Shown here piece after piece: positions 45,359 through 54,653 of a stretch of DNA of 64,000 nucleotides (positions are counted from its first letter, which is position 1; every line of letters begins with the position of its first letter). This stretch comes from Candidatus Binatia bacterium. Lineage in GTDB: Bacteria; Desulfobacterota; Binatia; HRBIN30. Both the position numbers and the translations under genes were made by a program. Below the pieces are notes generated by a model, which made no database searches, was not told where the DNA came from, and was given only the letters and a program-made list of their open reading frames with translations. The DNA lies in the NCBI GenBank assembly GCA_026004215.1, contig BPIR01000001.1:1330566-1394565 (forward strand), written 5' to 3'.

Positions 45359-46069
45359 ATGCCCAAAAAGGCATCCAGACAGCAGCGGCGCACTGCGAAG
45401 CGCAAGCAACCGGCACCGCCGAGCCTTTCGCGGCGAGCGAGGCGGCTTCTGATGCTCTCGGTTGCAGACCACGGGCGAAAGGAGATAGAGCCTACCGGCG
45501 ATGTCGACCTAACCCCCGCCATCGGAGCGAACCTGCGCCGGCTACGCTCACGGCGTGGGCTTTCACTGGAGCGGCTAGCGCGACTTTCCGGAGTCAGTCG
45601 CTCCATGCTTGGCCAGATCGAACTCCAGCGGAGCACACCCACGATCAACATACTCTGGAAGATCGCGCGAGCCCTCAACGTTCCGTTTTCGGCCCTAATC
45701 TCCGAGCAGACGCAGGCTCGAACGCGGGTGCTCGCCGCAAGGCAAGCAAAAATTCTCACCTCTGCAGATGGAAAGTTTTCTTCCCGGGCGCTGTTTCCCT
45801 TTGACCGACCGCGAAAGGCCGAGTTTTATGAGCTGCGACTCGCCCCTCGCGCGGCGGAGCTGGCCGAACCCCACCCCCCGGGCACGGTCGAAAATCTGGT
45901 CGTGAGCCGCGGCTTGGTCGATATTTGTGTCGGCGGGGAAAGCCACCGGCTCGCCAGTGGAGACGCCATTCTCTTCGAAGCCGATCGGCCTCACGAGTAC
46001 CGCAATCCGGGCAACGAGGAAGCCGTGATGTACCTGGTCATGACCTACGCGGAAGAAGTCGGCAGTTGA
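45359..46069 (+). CDS. XRE-family regulator with cupin sensor domain
   Basis: A 236-residue transcription factor. I chose the ATG at 45359 (MPKKASRQQ…) over a TTG two codons earlier. After a basic 50-residue N-terminal tail, the helix-turn-helix occupies about 55-112 (GANLRRLRSRRGLSLERLARLSGVSRSMLGQIELQRSTPTI…), and a cupin barrel about 150-230 (…HPPGTVENLVVSRG…SGDAILFEADRPHEYRNPG…). The cupin probably binds a small ligand that reports sulfur status. The gene carries an operator-like palindrome in its own promoter and is followed by a promoter with the same palindrome driving the sulfate uptake genes. This makes it the likely regulator of the block. Confidence 0.9.
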   Translation: MPKKASRQQRRTAKRKQPAPPSLSRRARRLLMLSVADHGRKEIEPTGDVDLTPAIGANLRRLRSRRGLSLERLARLSGVSRSMLGQIELQRSTPTINILWKIARALNVPFSALISEQTQARTRVLAARQAKILTSADGKFSSRALFPFDRPRKAEFYELRLAPRAAELAEPHPPGTVENLVVSRGLVDICVGGESHRLASGDAILFEADRPHEYRNPGNEEAVMYLVMTYAEEVGS

Positions 46070-46142
46070 TCGGCTGCTTTTGCTCCGCACCGGCCCCAAT
46101 CAGGTCGAATTCCACGAGGATGGAATTTCTGCCTGTCCGCGC

Positions 46143-46171
46143 TGGACTCAGTATCCGTTATATTGGATAAA
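46143..46171 (+). promoter_or_regulatory. Promoter with matching operator upstream of the sulfate operon
   Basis: TGGACT (46143-46148) and GATAAA (46166-46171) separated by 17 bp. The palindrome TATCCGTTATATTGGATA (46152-46169) begins three bases after the -35 element. It differs from the copy at 45317 at three of 18 positions. The spacing to both promoter elements is identical at the two sites, which argues for a shared regulator. Confidence 0.65.
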
Positions 46172-46267
46172 CGTTCGTCATCTGAGCGAAGATGAGATGA
46201 AGCCAGGAGGGCATGAGCGTTGATTCGAGTTACCCAGCTTGGCGCGGAGAAGACTAAGGAGGAGGAA

Positions 46268-46387
46268 ATGACGCTAAGTCGAACGCCAAAAGCGCTCGTA
46301 ACGCAGATAGCCTCAGGCACGACCCGCCCCTCTCTCTACGCCTCGCTCTGTCTTTGTCGCCTCGGCGCGTGTCCCATGGCGGCATAG
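46268..46387 (+). CDS. Short Cys-containing leader peptide upstream of sulfate uptake genes
   Basis: A 39-codon frame with a near-perfect ribosome binding site (AAGGAGGAGGAA before ATG). It lies 90 bp after the promoter and 100 bp before the sulfate-binding protein gene. The last 13 residues are LCLCRLGACPMAA, giving three Cys codons (all TGT) within eight positions. Cys-rich leader peptides can sense cysteinyl-tRNA supply by ribosome stalling, which would suit a sulfate operon. Downstream, two copies of GGATCCGCG (46425 and 46454) and a CCTC/GAGG pairing over the next ribosome binding site hint at alternative structures. The leader role is inference; the frame itself is plain. Confidence 0.6.
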   Translation: MTLSRTPKALVTQIASGTTRPSLYASLCLCRLGACPMAA

Positions 46388-46487
46388 CCTCGTCCCGTCG
46401 GCACCCTCACAGTCGAACCTACCTGGATCCGCGCGAGTGGCCACCGGACTTTGGGATCCGCGGCCTCACCTCGCCAGAGGAGGAGAG

Positions 46488-47507
46488 ATGTCTAGACAGT
46501 CGCTTTTGATCTTTGCAATGCTCAGTCTGATCGCTGTTGTGATGTGGAATTGCGCCACGCCGGCGAGGGCAGCGCAAGTCGAGTTGCTCAACGTATCCTA
46601 CGATCCTACGCGCGAGCTGTGGCGTGCGATCAACGAGGCGTTCGTCGTCAAGTACAAGGCAGAAACCGGAACGGGCCTGACCATCAAGATGTCCCACGGG
46701 GGATCGGGCTCACAGGCACGGGCCGTGATCGATGGCTTACAGGCGGACGTCGTGACTCTCGCCATCTGGCCCGATACCGACGCTATCCGCAAGGCTGGCC
46801 TGCTTGGCAGCGGATGGGAAAAACGGCTCCCGAACAACTCCGTTGCGTATCATTCGACGATTGTGTTTGTCGTCCGCAAGGGCAATCCCAAGGGGATCAA
46901 GGACTGGCCTGACCTTGCGCACGAAGGCATCGAAGTCGTGACGCCGAACCCGAAAACCTCCGGCAACGGCAAGCTCAGCTTCCTCGCCGCCTGGGGCTCG
47001 GTGATCACACGCGGCGGCACCGAGCAGCAGGCACGCGAGCTGGTGACGCAGATTTACCGGCGGGTGCCGGTGCTCGATACGGGGGCTCGGGGTGCGACGA
47101 CGACCTTCGCGCAAAAAAGGATTGGAGACGTTCATCTGACTTGGGAGAACGAGGCGCATCTCGAGCTGGCAGAATTTCCCGGCCAGCTCGAGATCGTATA
47201 TCCCCCCGTCAGCTTCCTGGCTGAGCCCCCGCTTGCGTGGGTGGACGCGAACGTGGGGCGCAAAGGCACGCGTGCCGTAGCCGAGGCGTACCTGCGGTTC
47301 CTGTTCACAACCGAAGCACAGGAAATCATCGCGAGGCACTTCTACCGTCCCGTTGATCCCGAGGTACGAGCGCGCCATCGGAACACGTTTCCCGACATTC
47401 AGCTCTTTCCCATCACCGCAGTGGCGGAGAGTTGGGAGGAGGCTTACCGGCGGTTCTTCTCGGACGGCGGACTGTTCGACACCATTTACGCCGAGGGGAG
47501 AAAGTGA
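46488..47507 (+). CDS. sbp: Periplasmic sulfate-binding protein
   Basis: A 339-residue substrate-binding protein of the sulfate/thiosulfate ABC transporter. The ATG at 46488 follows AGGAGGAGAG. The signal peptide ends …CATPARAAQVELLNVSYDPTRELW. Family marks are SYDPTREL, MSHGGSGSQARAVIDGLQADVVTLA, NPKTSGNGKLSFLAAW and LTWENEAHLEL. Serine and main-chain groups in these loops hold the desolvated sulfate. It is the first structural gene after the operator and leader peptide, and is followed immediately by a small membrane protein gene and the permeases. Confidence 0.95.
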   Translation: MSRQSLLIFAMLSLIAVVMWNCATPARAAQVELLNVSYDPTRELWRAINEAFVVKYKAETGTGLTIKMSHGGSGSQARAVIDGLQADVVTLAIWPDTDAIRKAGLLGSGWEKRLPNNSVAYHSTIVFVVRKGNPKGIKDWPDLAHEGIEVVTPNPKTSGNGKLSFLAAWGSVITRGGTEQQARELVTQIYRRVPVLDTGARGATTTFAQKRIGDVHLTWENEAHLELAEFPGQLEIVYPPVSFLAEPPLAWVDANVGRKGTRAVAEAYLRFLFTTEAQEIIARHFYRPVDPEVRARHRNTFPDIQLFPITAVAESWEEAYRRFFSDGGLFDTIYAEGRK

Positions 47508-47508
47508 C

Positions 47509-47673
47509 ATGGCACATGACCTACGCGTGCATCGGGGCTTGCAGCCAGAAGCACCAAAAAGGACCAAGCTATTTTCCGCTGCTCCGCTGCTTGGCTGCGT
47601 GCTGGCTCTACCGCTGGCGCTGGTGCTGTCGGTCAGCATTGTTTGGGCCTCGCTGCACTTGGGGGGGGGGTGA
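47509..47673 (+). CDS. Small single-pass membrane protein in the sulfate operon
   Basis: A 54-residue frame starting one base after the sbp stop codon (TGACATGG). It has a basic N-terminus (…RVHRGLQPEAPKRTK) and one hydrophobic helix of about 25 residues (…LLGCVLALPLALVLSVSIVWASL). It ends LGGG in a run of ten Gs just before its TGA, so length is sensitive to slippage. It lies between sbp and cysT with tight spacing, which supports translation. Function unknown; it might stabilise the permease or be a translational spacer. Confidence 0.55.
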   Translation: MAHDLRVHRGLQPEAPKRTKLFSAAPLLGCVLALPLALVLSVSIVWASLHLGGG

Positions 47674-47700
47674 AGTGGCTCGAGTAAAGAGGACTTGGTC

Positions 47701-48525
47701 ATGAGAGATACGAACCGCAGAATCCTACCCGGGTTCTGGACCAGTCTGAGCTTCACGCTGGCTTATCTGACACTGATCGTGCTCCTTCCCATCACGGCCT
47801 GCTTTCTCAAGGCCTCGGAGCTTTCGCCCGAGGAATTCGTCGCCGCCGTATGGAACCCGCGTGCACGAGCAGCCTACGCTCTCACCTTCGGGGCCTCGCT
47901 GACCGCCGCAACCATCAACGTGCCGATCGGGGTCCTGATCGCCTGGGTACTGGCACGTTACCGTTTTCCGCTCCAGCGACTCTTCGATGCCCTCGTGGAC
48001 CTCCCCTTGGCGCTGCCCACCGCGGTTGCGGGTCTGGTGTATTCGAACCTCTACGTCCAAAGCGGCTGGCTGGGCAGGTATCTCGTTCCGCTTGGTATCC
48101 ACGGTTCGTATTCCCGACTGGGCATCGTCTTGGTCCTGACCTTTACGGGGCTGCCGTTTGTCGTCCGCACCGTGCAGCCGATTCTAGAAAACATCGAGGC
48201 TGAGCTCGAGGAGGCGGCGGCTTCGCTGGGAGCGACACGACTACAGACCTTCTGGCGCGTGCTGCTGCCGGCGATCTTTCCCGCCATGGTCACCGGCTTC
48301 GCCCTCGCGTTCGCGCGAGGTCTCGGCGAGTATGGCTCCGTGATCTTCGTGTCCGGTAACATGCCGTTCAAGACGGAGATCGCGCCGGTGCTCATCGTCG
48401 CCGCGCTGGAGGAGTTCAACTACCGGCAGGCGGCGGCGATCGCCACTGTCCTGCTCGGCATCTCGTTGTCCCTGCTGTTTCTGATCAATCTTTTCGAACG
48501 TTGGAGCGCGAGACATGCGAGTTGA
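47701..48525 (+). CDS. cysT: Sulfate ABC transporter permease CysT
   Basis: A 274-residue inner-membrane permease (also called CysU). I chose the ATG at 47701, preceded by AGAGGACTTGGTC, over a GTG two codons earlier. Six or so membrane helices are visible. The family's [19 protein letters not shown] and the EAA loop [30 protein letters not shown], which docks to the ATPase, are intact. [25 protein letters not shown] is typical of CysT/CysW. Its 3' end overlaps the next gene by 11 bp. Confidence 0.95.
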   Translation: MRDTNRRILPGFWTSLSFTLAYLTLIVLLPITACFLKASELSPEEFVAAVWNPRARAAYALTFGASLTAATINVPIGVLIAWVLARYRFPLQRLFDALVDLPLALPTAVAGLVYSNLYVQSGWLGRYLVPLGIHGSYSRLGIVLVLTFTGLPFVVRTVQPILENIEAELEEAAASLGATRLQTFWRVLLPAIFPAMVTGFALAFARGLGEYGSVIFVSGNMPFKTEIAPVLIVAALEEFNYRQAAAIATVLLGISLSLLFLINLFERWSARHAS

Positions 48526-50560
48526 TCATTCCGCTGGCACGCGTGCCCGCCGGGGCGCCGAGGTACGGGAGGGCAGGTGGGCAGTGCGCTGGGCCCTGCA
48601 AGCTACCGCCATGGCACTGATTGTCATCCTGGTGATCGTGCCCACTGTCAATGTATTCTACGAGGCGTTCCGCGGCGGCCTGCCGGGCTATTGGAAGAAC
48701 ATCACTGGAGACCCCGATACCCTGGCCGCGATCCGACTCACGCTCACTGTGGCGCCAATCGCGGTTGGCATGAACCTGCTTTTTGGCCTCGCCGCAGCGT
48801 GGGCGATCGCTCGTTTTCGTTTCCGCGGCCGGGCCCTCCTCGCCTCGCTGATTGACCTGCCTTTTGCCGTCTCGCCGGTGGTGGCCGGCCTAATCCTCGT
48901 GCTGATCTTCGGCTTGGGAGGTTTTCTCGGCCCATGGCTCCGCGACCATGGCATCCAGGTAATATTTGCAACGCCTGGGATCGTCCTTGCCACTGCCTTC
49001 GTCACCCTCCCCTTCGTGGCGCGCGAACTCATCCCGCTGTTGGAAGCCATCGGGCCCGAAGAGGAAATCGCAGCCATAAGCGTCGGAGCCCGTGCCTGGC
49101 ACATGTTCTGGCGCGTCACGCTACCCAACATCAAGTGGGGCCTTCTCTACGGCCTCATCCTGTGCAACGCGCGCGCGATGGGTGAGTTCGGCGCCGTTTA
49201 TGTCGTCTCCGGGCGCATCACCGGGCAGACGGACACAATGCCCTTGCGCGTCGAGAAGCTATTCCAAGAGTATAATCTCGCCGGGTCGTTTGCCCTTGCT
49301 TCGCTGCTTTGCTCGCTCGCCCTGGTGACGCTCGCGATCAAGGTAGTCCTGGCATGGAAGGTGCGGAGCGAGCTGAAGCACAGGCAGCGCGAGGCAGCAG
49401 AGGAGTCCCGCAGCGCTGCTGTGCGTATCGCTCCGCTTCGGCCCGCCCCACAACCGCGGCTGCCGGCACGGCGTCGCATCGAGCCCTCCGAGGAGGATAT
49501 GCGCATGGGCATCTCGGTCCGCGGCGTCACCAAAAGGTTCGGCAATTTTGTCGCCCTCGACAACGTAAGCATCGAAGTACCTCGGGGAGCACTGGTCGCC
49601 CTGCTCGGTCCGTCGGGTTCGGGGAAGACGACGCTGCTTCGCATCATCGCCGGGCTGGAGGCGCCCGATGAGGGTTCGATCCTCTACGAAGGAGAAGATG
49701 CGACGAACCGGTCTACTCGCGAGCGCAACGTCGGCTTCGTGTTCCAACACTACGCGCTCTTCCGGCACATGACGGTGTTCGAGAATGTTGCGTTCGGGCT
49801 GCGCGTGCGGCGCTGGCCGAAGAAGCGCATTCAGGAGCGCGTGCGCGAGCTACTGCACTTAGTGCAACTCGAGGGTCTCGCCCACCAGATGCCCTCGCAA
49901 CTTTCCGGCGGCCAACGCCAGCGCGTGGCCCTGGCTCGTGCGCTTGCCGCCTCACCGCGAGTGCTCTTGCTCGACGAGCCCTTCGGCGCCCTGGACGCCA
50001 AGGTGCGCCAGGAGCTACGGCAGTGGCTTCGGAGGCTGCACGACGAGATCCATGTGACGAGCGTCTTCGTTACGCACGATCAGGAGGAAGCCTTCGAGGT
50101 CGCCGACCGGGTGGTCGTAATGAACCGCGGGCGGGTCGAGCAAGTCGGCACCCCCGAGGAAGTGTTCGAGCATCCGGCAAACGCTTTCGTGATGGACTTC
50201 CTCGGAAACGTCAACGTCTTCCACGGCCGCGTGAGCGCCGGTCGCATTTTGCTCGGTGGGCTAGAGGTGTCGTATCCCGATTACACGCACGAGGAGTCCC
50301 GCACGGTGCGAGCCTACATTCGCCCGCATGAGCTAGAACTGGACCGCATGCCGCGAGGCAGTTCGAGCCTGAAAGCCGAGGTCATTCGGGTCAATGCGGC
50401 CGGCCCCGTCGTCAAGGTCGAGCTGTTTGCCCACGACTTTGGCTTGCCACTCCTCGTGGCCTTGACTCCGGAGCGGCACGCGGAATTGCAGCCGAGAATC
50501 GGCGATACTCTCTTTGTCTTTCCAAAGCGCCTGCGCGTCTTCCACGACTACCAGATTTGA
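48515..50560 (+). CDS. CysW permease-CysA ATPase fusion protein
   Basis: A single 681-residue frame joining two normally separate transporter parts. Residues 1-290 are the CysW permease, with [20 protein letters not shown] and the EAA loop [32 protein letters not shown]. Residues 290-328 are a charged Pro/Arg-rich linker. Residues 329-681 are the CysA ATPase: Walker [10 protein letters not shown] (365-373), signature [15 protein letters not shown], Walker [13 protein letters not shown], the switch His in VTHDQEEA, and a C-terminal TOBE-like domain. All ATPase motifs are intact. A ribosome binding site and ATG remain at the junction, so separate CysA might also be made. The ATG overlaps the end of cysT. 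Confidence 0.93.
   Translation: MRVDHSAGTRARRGAEVREGRWAVRWALQATAMALIVILVIVPTVNVFYEAFRGGLPGYWKNITGDPDTLAAIRLTLTVAPIAVGMNLLFGLAAAWAIARFRFRGRALLASLIDLPFAVSPVVAGLILVLIFGLGGFLGPWLRDHGIQVIFATPGIVLATAFVTLPFVARELIPLLEAIGPEEEIAAISVGARAWHMFWRVTLPNIKWGLLYGLILCNARAMGEFGAVYVVSGRITGQTDTMPLRVEKLFQEYNLAGSFALASLLCSLALVTLAIKVVLAWKVRSELKHRQREAAEESRSAAVRIAPLRPAPQPRLPARRRIEPSEEDMRMGISVRGVTKRFGNFVALDNVSIEVPRGALVALLGPSGSGKTTLLRIIAGLEAPDEGSILYEGEDATNRSTRERNVGFVFQHYALFRHMTVFENVAFGLRVRRWPKKRIQERVRELLHLVQLEGLAHQMPSQLSGGQRQRVALARALAASPRVLLLDEPFGALDAKVRQELRQWLRRLHDEIHVTSVFVTHDQEEAFEVADRVVVMNRGRVEQVGTPEEVFEHPANAFVMDFLGNVNVFHGRVSAGRILLGGLEVSYPDYTHEESRTVRAYIRPHELELDRMPRGSSSLKAEVIRVNAAGPVVKVELFAHDFGLPLLVALTPERHAELQPRIGDTLFVFPKRLRVFHDYQI
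49490..49507 (+). promoter_or_regulatory. In-frame ribosome binding site at the CysW-CysA junction
   Basis: GAGGAGG (49490-49496) is followed by ATG at 49499 and again at 49505, both in frame and exactly where a normal CysA begins. It looks like the ancestral cysA start kept inside the fusion, and could still allow internal initiation. Confidence 0.6.
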
Positions 50561-50584
50561 GAAGGTAGACGGAGGTGGATCGAG

Positions 50585-50761
50585 GTGAATCCACGCCCCG
50601 AGCCGAACAAGCTTCCCGAGGGTTCAAGTGACTTCAACGATGCGATTCAGCGCGTTTGCCAGGCGATCGCCGGGCTTCGCTATGGGGAGGTCCGAGTAGT
50701 CGTGCACGACGGCAGGGTCGTGCAGATCGAGCGTACGGAGAAATTGCGCCTGCCCAAATAG
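50585..50761 (+). CDS. YezD-like (DUF2292) small protein
   Basis: A 58-residue protein with a GTG start after GGAGGTGGATCGAG, 24 bp beyond the CysW-CysA gene. The C-terminal half, LRYGEVRVVVHDGRVVQIERTEKLRL, is the hallmark of the YezD/DUF2292 family. These are small proteins repeatedly found beside sulfate, sulfonate and methionine assimilation genes; biochemical role unknown. Its place inside this operon agrees with that association. Confidence 0.85.
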   Translation: MNPRPEPNKLPEGSSDFNDAIQRVCQAIAGLRYGEVRVVVHDGRVVQIERTEKLRLPK

Positions 50762-50884
50762 CGTCCGGTACTCACAGCCCGACGCCTTCACCGCTGCCGA
50801 CCCGCCCTCGGGAGGCCAACGACAACCAGTCCGCGACGCTGACCGGACACACCGGAGGCACGCAGTGCGACGAAGGAGAAAGTC

Positions 50885-52279
50885 ATGCATATCTCATCGG
50901 TGTGGACCTGGCCGGCGGTGGCCCTCGTCAGCCTGGCTGGAATCATGGCGGCGAGCCCCTCCGCCTCCGGCGCGGGCGAGTCAGCGAACGAAAAGATCGA
51001 GCGCCGCCTAAAAGAACTGGAAGAATCCGTGCGAGAGCTCACCCGCAACTCACGCAAGCTCGAGGTAGCCGAGGAGAGTCGCGCCAACCAGAAGCCTGTC
51101 GCCGGATGGCAAGATGGGTTTTTTCTCCAGACACAGGATGGCAGCTATCAGCTCCGGCTCGGAGGGTATACACACTTTGACGGCCGTTTCTTCGTTGGCG
51201 GAAAGACCTCCGGCAGCACTTCGCAGTTCAGCGCTCGCCGCGTGCGTGTGGACCTTACCGGCACGGTCGCGAGGTACCTCAAATTCCGGCTGCTTCCCGA
51301 CTTTGCAGGTTCCACCCTGGTTCTGCAGGATGCTTATATCGACGCTGCCTACGCGCCCTGGGCACAAATCCGCGCTGGAAAGACGAAGACACCCTACGGC
51401 ATCGAGCGTCTCCAGTCCGCCACGGCCATTTACTTCGTCGAGCGATCGATTGCCGACAATCTCGTCCCAAACCGCGACCTTGGTGTCCAAGTCTTTGGTG
51501 ACCTCTGGCTCCGGCGTATCAGCTATTCTGTCGGTCTCTGGAACGGCGTGGCGGACGGCGCAAGCAGCGATACGAACCCTGGAGACGACTTCGACTTTGC
51601 CGGCCGGCTCTTCCTACACCCATTCAGCGTGCAGCGGATTGCTGCTCTGCGAGGGCTGGGGATCGGAATGGCGGGAACCCACGGCCGTGAGACGGGCACG
51701 CCCAACAGTCCGAACCTACCAACGTTCCGCACACCCGGCCGCGCCACCTTCTTCCGCTTCGCCGCTGACAGCCCGGCGACCGCAGCCGGCACCACAGTCG
51801 CGCATGGAGCGCGTTCCCGCTATTCCCCACAAGCCTACTACTACTGGGGACCGTTCGGAGCACTCGGAGAGTTCAACACGACCATCCAAACGGTCAATAA
51901 GGGCAGCGCCGAAAAGTCCCTCACCTTCCGCGGCTGGCAAGTGCAAGCCTCCTGGGTCCTGACTGGAGAAAACGCCACCTACCACGGAGTCACGCCGGCC
52001 CAGCCGTTGGATCCCTTCGGGGCGAAGTGGGGCGCCTTCCAGGTTGCCTTCCGGTTCGCGCACATCGAGGCCGACGGCGCGACCTTCGCGCTCGGGTTTG
52101 CCGACCCCAAGCACTCTGCGTCCGCGGCGAAGCAGTTCAGTCTTGGTGTGAACTGGTACCTGAACAGCAACATCAAGCTGGTGATCAATTACGACCGTAC
52201 CTGGTTTCGCGGCGGGGCCGCCGACGGCGATCGAAAAAGCGAAAACGTGATTTTGACCCGGGTGCAACTGGCGTTCTGA
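50885..52279 (+). CDS. Outer-membrane anion porin (OprO/OprP family)
   Basis: A 464-residue beta-barrel porin of the phosphate-selective O/P family. The ATG follows GACGAAGGAGAAAGTC. A signal peptide (…ASPSASGAG) is followed by a short coiled coil (EKIERRLKELEESVRELTRNSRKLE) that likely trimerises in the periplasm. The barrel starts with GFFLQTQDGSYQLRLGGYTHFDGRFF and ends in …ENVILTRVQLAF with the C-terminal Phe required for assembly. As the last gene of the sulfate block it probably admits sulfate rather than phosphate through the outer membrane. That substrate is inferred from context. Confidence 0.92.
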   Translation: MHISSVWTWPAVALVSLAGIMAASPSASGAGESANEKIERRLKELEESVRELTRNSRKLEVAEESRANQKPVAGWQDGFFLQTQDGSYQLRLGGYTHFDGRFFVGGKTSGSTSQFSARRVRVDLTGTVARYLKFRLLPDFAGSTLVLQDAYIDAAYAPWAQIRAGKTKTPYGIERLQSATAIYFVERSIADNLVPNRDLGVQVFGDLWLRRISYSVGLWNGVADGASSDTNPGDDFDFAGRLFLHPFSVQRIAALRGLGIGMAGTHGRETGTPNSPNLPTFRTPGRATFFRFAADSPATAAGTTVAHGARSRYSPQAYYYWGPFGALGEFNTTIQTVNKGSAEKSLTFRGWQVQASWVLTGENATYHGVTPAQPLDPFGAKWGAFQVAFRFAHIEADGATFALGFADPKHSASAAKQFSLGVNWYLNSNIKLVINYDRTWFRGGAADGDRKSENVILTRVQLAF

Positions 52280-52774
52280 CCCGGGCCGGCGCAACTCGGC
52301 TAAAGCCGCAACCGACCAGACAGGAAGGGTACACTGTGGTCGCAGAAACTACGTCGTGCCCCGTGAGGGATCGGGCACGGCCTCCGGCGCCAGCACGCCC
52401 TAAACGCATCCCATGGGATCGGTCATGATGCGCCGTGTGCGTCACCCAAGGAAACCAACGCCAGCGCAGTGCGGACAGCGAGCTTTGGAACCGGCACGCC
52501 CGGGCCATGAAAGACGCGCGGAATGCTCTCTCGCCACTCGCGCCTGTCGGGCGTTCCGTCTGCCCCCGGGGGCAACAGGCCAAATCATAGATCTGCGCGT
52601 GACGTTTCTCCTGCACTCAGCCCTCCGGCAGGGAAGCTAACCTAGGCGCACTGGTGGTGTGCCACGTCATTCAGTAGCGAACGATGTCCACATGCGAGAC
52701 GCGCCGAAATCCAGGCCACGAGGAAATCAAAAGAGCCCGCGGAGAGCAGCAGATCTGCGCACGGCGTCTTATTC
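52280..52774. other. Non-coding gap
   Basis: No credible gene, strong terminator or repeat between the porin and the chromate-transporter wreck. Confidence 0.6.
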
Positions 52775-53865
52775 ATGGAAGCGACGCGGACCTGGGCGAG
52801 TGCAGCGTTGTCGAGCTTCGGGGGGCGGGCGGGATAGATCGCTGTAATGCACGTGATCATATCAGACGAGAAGCGCTGGCTCTCGGAAAGCCGGTTTCTC
52901 CACGCCGGCGACTACCGCATGACGCGGCCCGGGACAGAAGCACCGCAGCTCGCCGCTGATCTTGGCTGCTTGATGCACAAGACCTGGGGCGGCGGCGTCG
53001 CCGGCAGCCTGTTTGTACTCCTGGCCCCCGTGTCCATCATGGCGCTCGGGGACGTCTATGTGCTGTATGGCAAGGTACCTTTGGTCCCGGTGCTGTTCTT
53101 CGGGCTCAAAGCGGCGGTGCTGGCGATCGTGGTCGGAGCGGTTGCAGGCCTTGGCAAGCGCGCGTCGACGATGCGCCTCGCGGCTATTCGCAGGGGCGGC
53201 GTTTGTCGCGATCTTCTTGGCCGTGCCGTTTCCCATCATTGTGCTCGGTGCTGCCGCTCATCGGATTCCTCTTGGCGTCGAACGGGAGTTCCACGCGTTC
53301 CAGGCCCGCTCTGGCCACAAAGCGAGCAGCGGCGGCTATGATGAAAGCCCGCTCAGCGACGAATTGTCTCGAACACCTGCGCCCCAACGTGCGCCACACC
53401 CTCGTAGTGTCGGCCATCTGGATCGTGCCGTGGCTGGCGCGCATGATCACCAGCATGCTCGCGCTCGCGCTGGGCACTGTGTTCAGCAAGTTCGGGTTGT
53501 TTTTGAGCACGATGGCCTTGATAACGTTTGCCCCACGTATGCTCCGCTAGCCGGCGTCGCGCAAGCCGCGGCGGAGCAATACCTGTGGCGGTACCGACGC
53601 GAGAGACTTGACGGCCCCGGCATGGCACAAACGACGCCTGGGCTACCGATCATGGTATTGCCTTTCCTCGGCTTTATGGCGGCATTCCGTTCTGCGGGTT
53701 TCGTGTCGCCGATCGTCGCTGCCGCTCTGGGAGGGCTGCTGCCAACGCGGGGCAGGTTCATCCCGAGTTTCTTATGAATCTTTCTGGATGCGCCCTTCGT
53801 CAAGGCACTGCGGCGCAATCCCGGTGTGGGGTCGATCACCAGCCACACGCTGTTGGCCGACTGCC
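52775..53865 (+). pseudogene. chrA: Wrecked chromate transporter gene (ChrA, CHR family)
   Basis: CHR-family proteins export chromate in exchange for protons and are about 390-400 residues. The gene can be followed from ATG 52775: TRTWASAALSSFGGRAG, then TAG (52835, probably from CAG), IAVMH…SDEKRWLSESRFLHAGDYR…, VPVLFFGLKAAVLAIVV…GKRA. Frameshifts follow near 53165 (…IFLAVPFPIIVLGAA) and 53255 (…SKFGLFLSTMALITF). After another near 53540 come YAPLAGVAQAAAEQYLWRY, MAQTTPGLPIMVLPFLGFMAAFRS and IPSFL, then TGA (53775, probably from TGG), then IFLDAPFVKALRRN. At least two nonsense and three indel changes make it dead. It sits directly beyond the sulfate block, and chromate enters cells through sulfate transporters. 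Confidence 0.9.
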
Positions 53866-54653
53866 ACCAGTTGGGCACGCTGAACCGCTGCGAGATTGCA
53901 GCTCGCACGCGTACACTGCTCACCATCACCAACGCGACGCTCAGGGACAAAACACCGTGGGCCCCTAAATCGGCGTGGCTCCCAATACGGCTGCTCTCCT
54001 TGCTGAACCTCCTCTCCCTCCGGCACAAGAGTCGCCTCCTCCTGCTTTGCGGCGCCTAGCCAGCTTCGCGCCGTAAAGCGCAGGGTTCGTTTGCGCACTG
54101 CCCCGCCTGCGGCCGACCTCCCTCGGAGACACACGTGCCTGGATTCAGCGACAGAGACCGCTGTTCATTTCGGAGGGAAGGTGGCTGGCGCTACGCAGCA
54201 TGTAACAAATGAATCCGCTATGACCCTTACCGAGCACCCCGTCGGCCGACACGCTTCCTCCCAGGGCGAGAGGTGTGCCCTTGGCGCGACCTTCCTCAGT
54301 ACGCGCGCACTCGGCGGGCGTCAGGCCGCGACAAACCGCCGCCAAAGGGCGAAGAAATGGCAGCCACCTTGGAACGTCACCGCGCCCGCAAAATGCATCG
54401 TAAATTCCACGCACGGCCACCACGATACGGAGGGCAACGGCGATCCATGCCCTCGGGCGGCGGGAGCGGTGGCGAGACCGCAACGTTCGTTACGATCCTC
54501 TTCGCAGTACAATCTGGGTCGTAGCGGGGTCCATCACCCCCGCCCCTCTTCTGTTTCCTGGCGACCCCCAATTGGCCTAGTTCCGGTGACGATGCTCTCG
54601 TGCACAGAGGCTCTCGGGCTTCCCCCCGGTGCTTTCTTCGACCAACCCCGCAC
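53866..54653. other. Non-coding or decayed region
   Basis: Open frames exist on both strands but none has a supported start or recognisable family. Possibly further remnant DNA from the event that brought or broke the chromate transporter gene. Confidence 0.5.

Noticed and set aside
46152..46169. ModE (molybdate) operator, because of the CGTTATAT core
   Set aside because: Only the core resembles it; the spacing and outer bases differ and the operon carries a sulfate-type, not a molybdate-type, binding protein.
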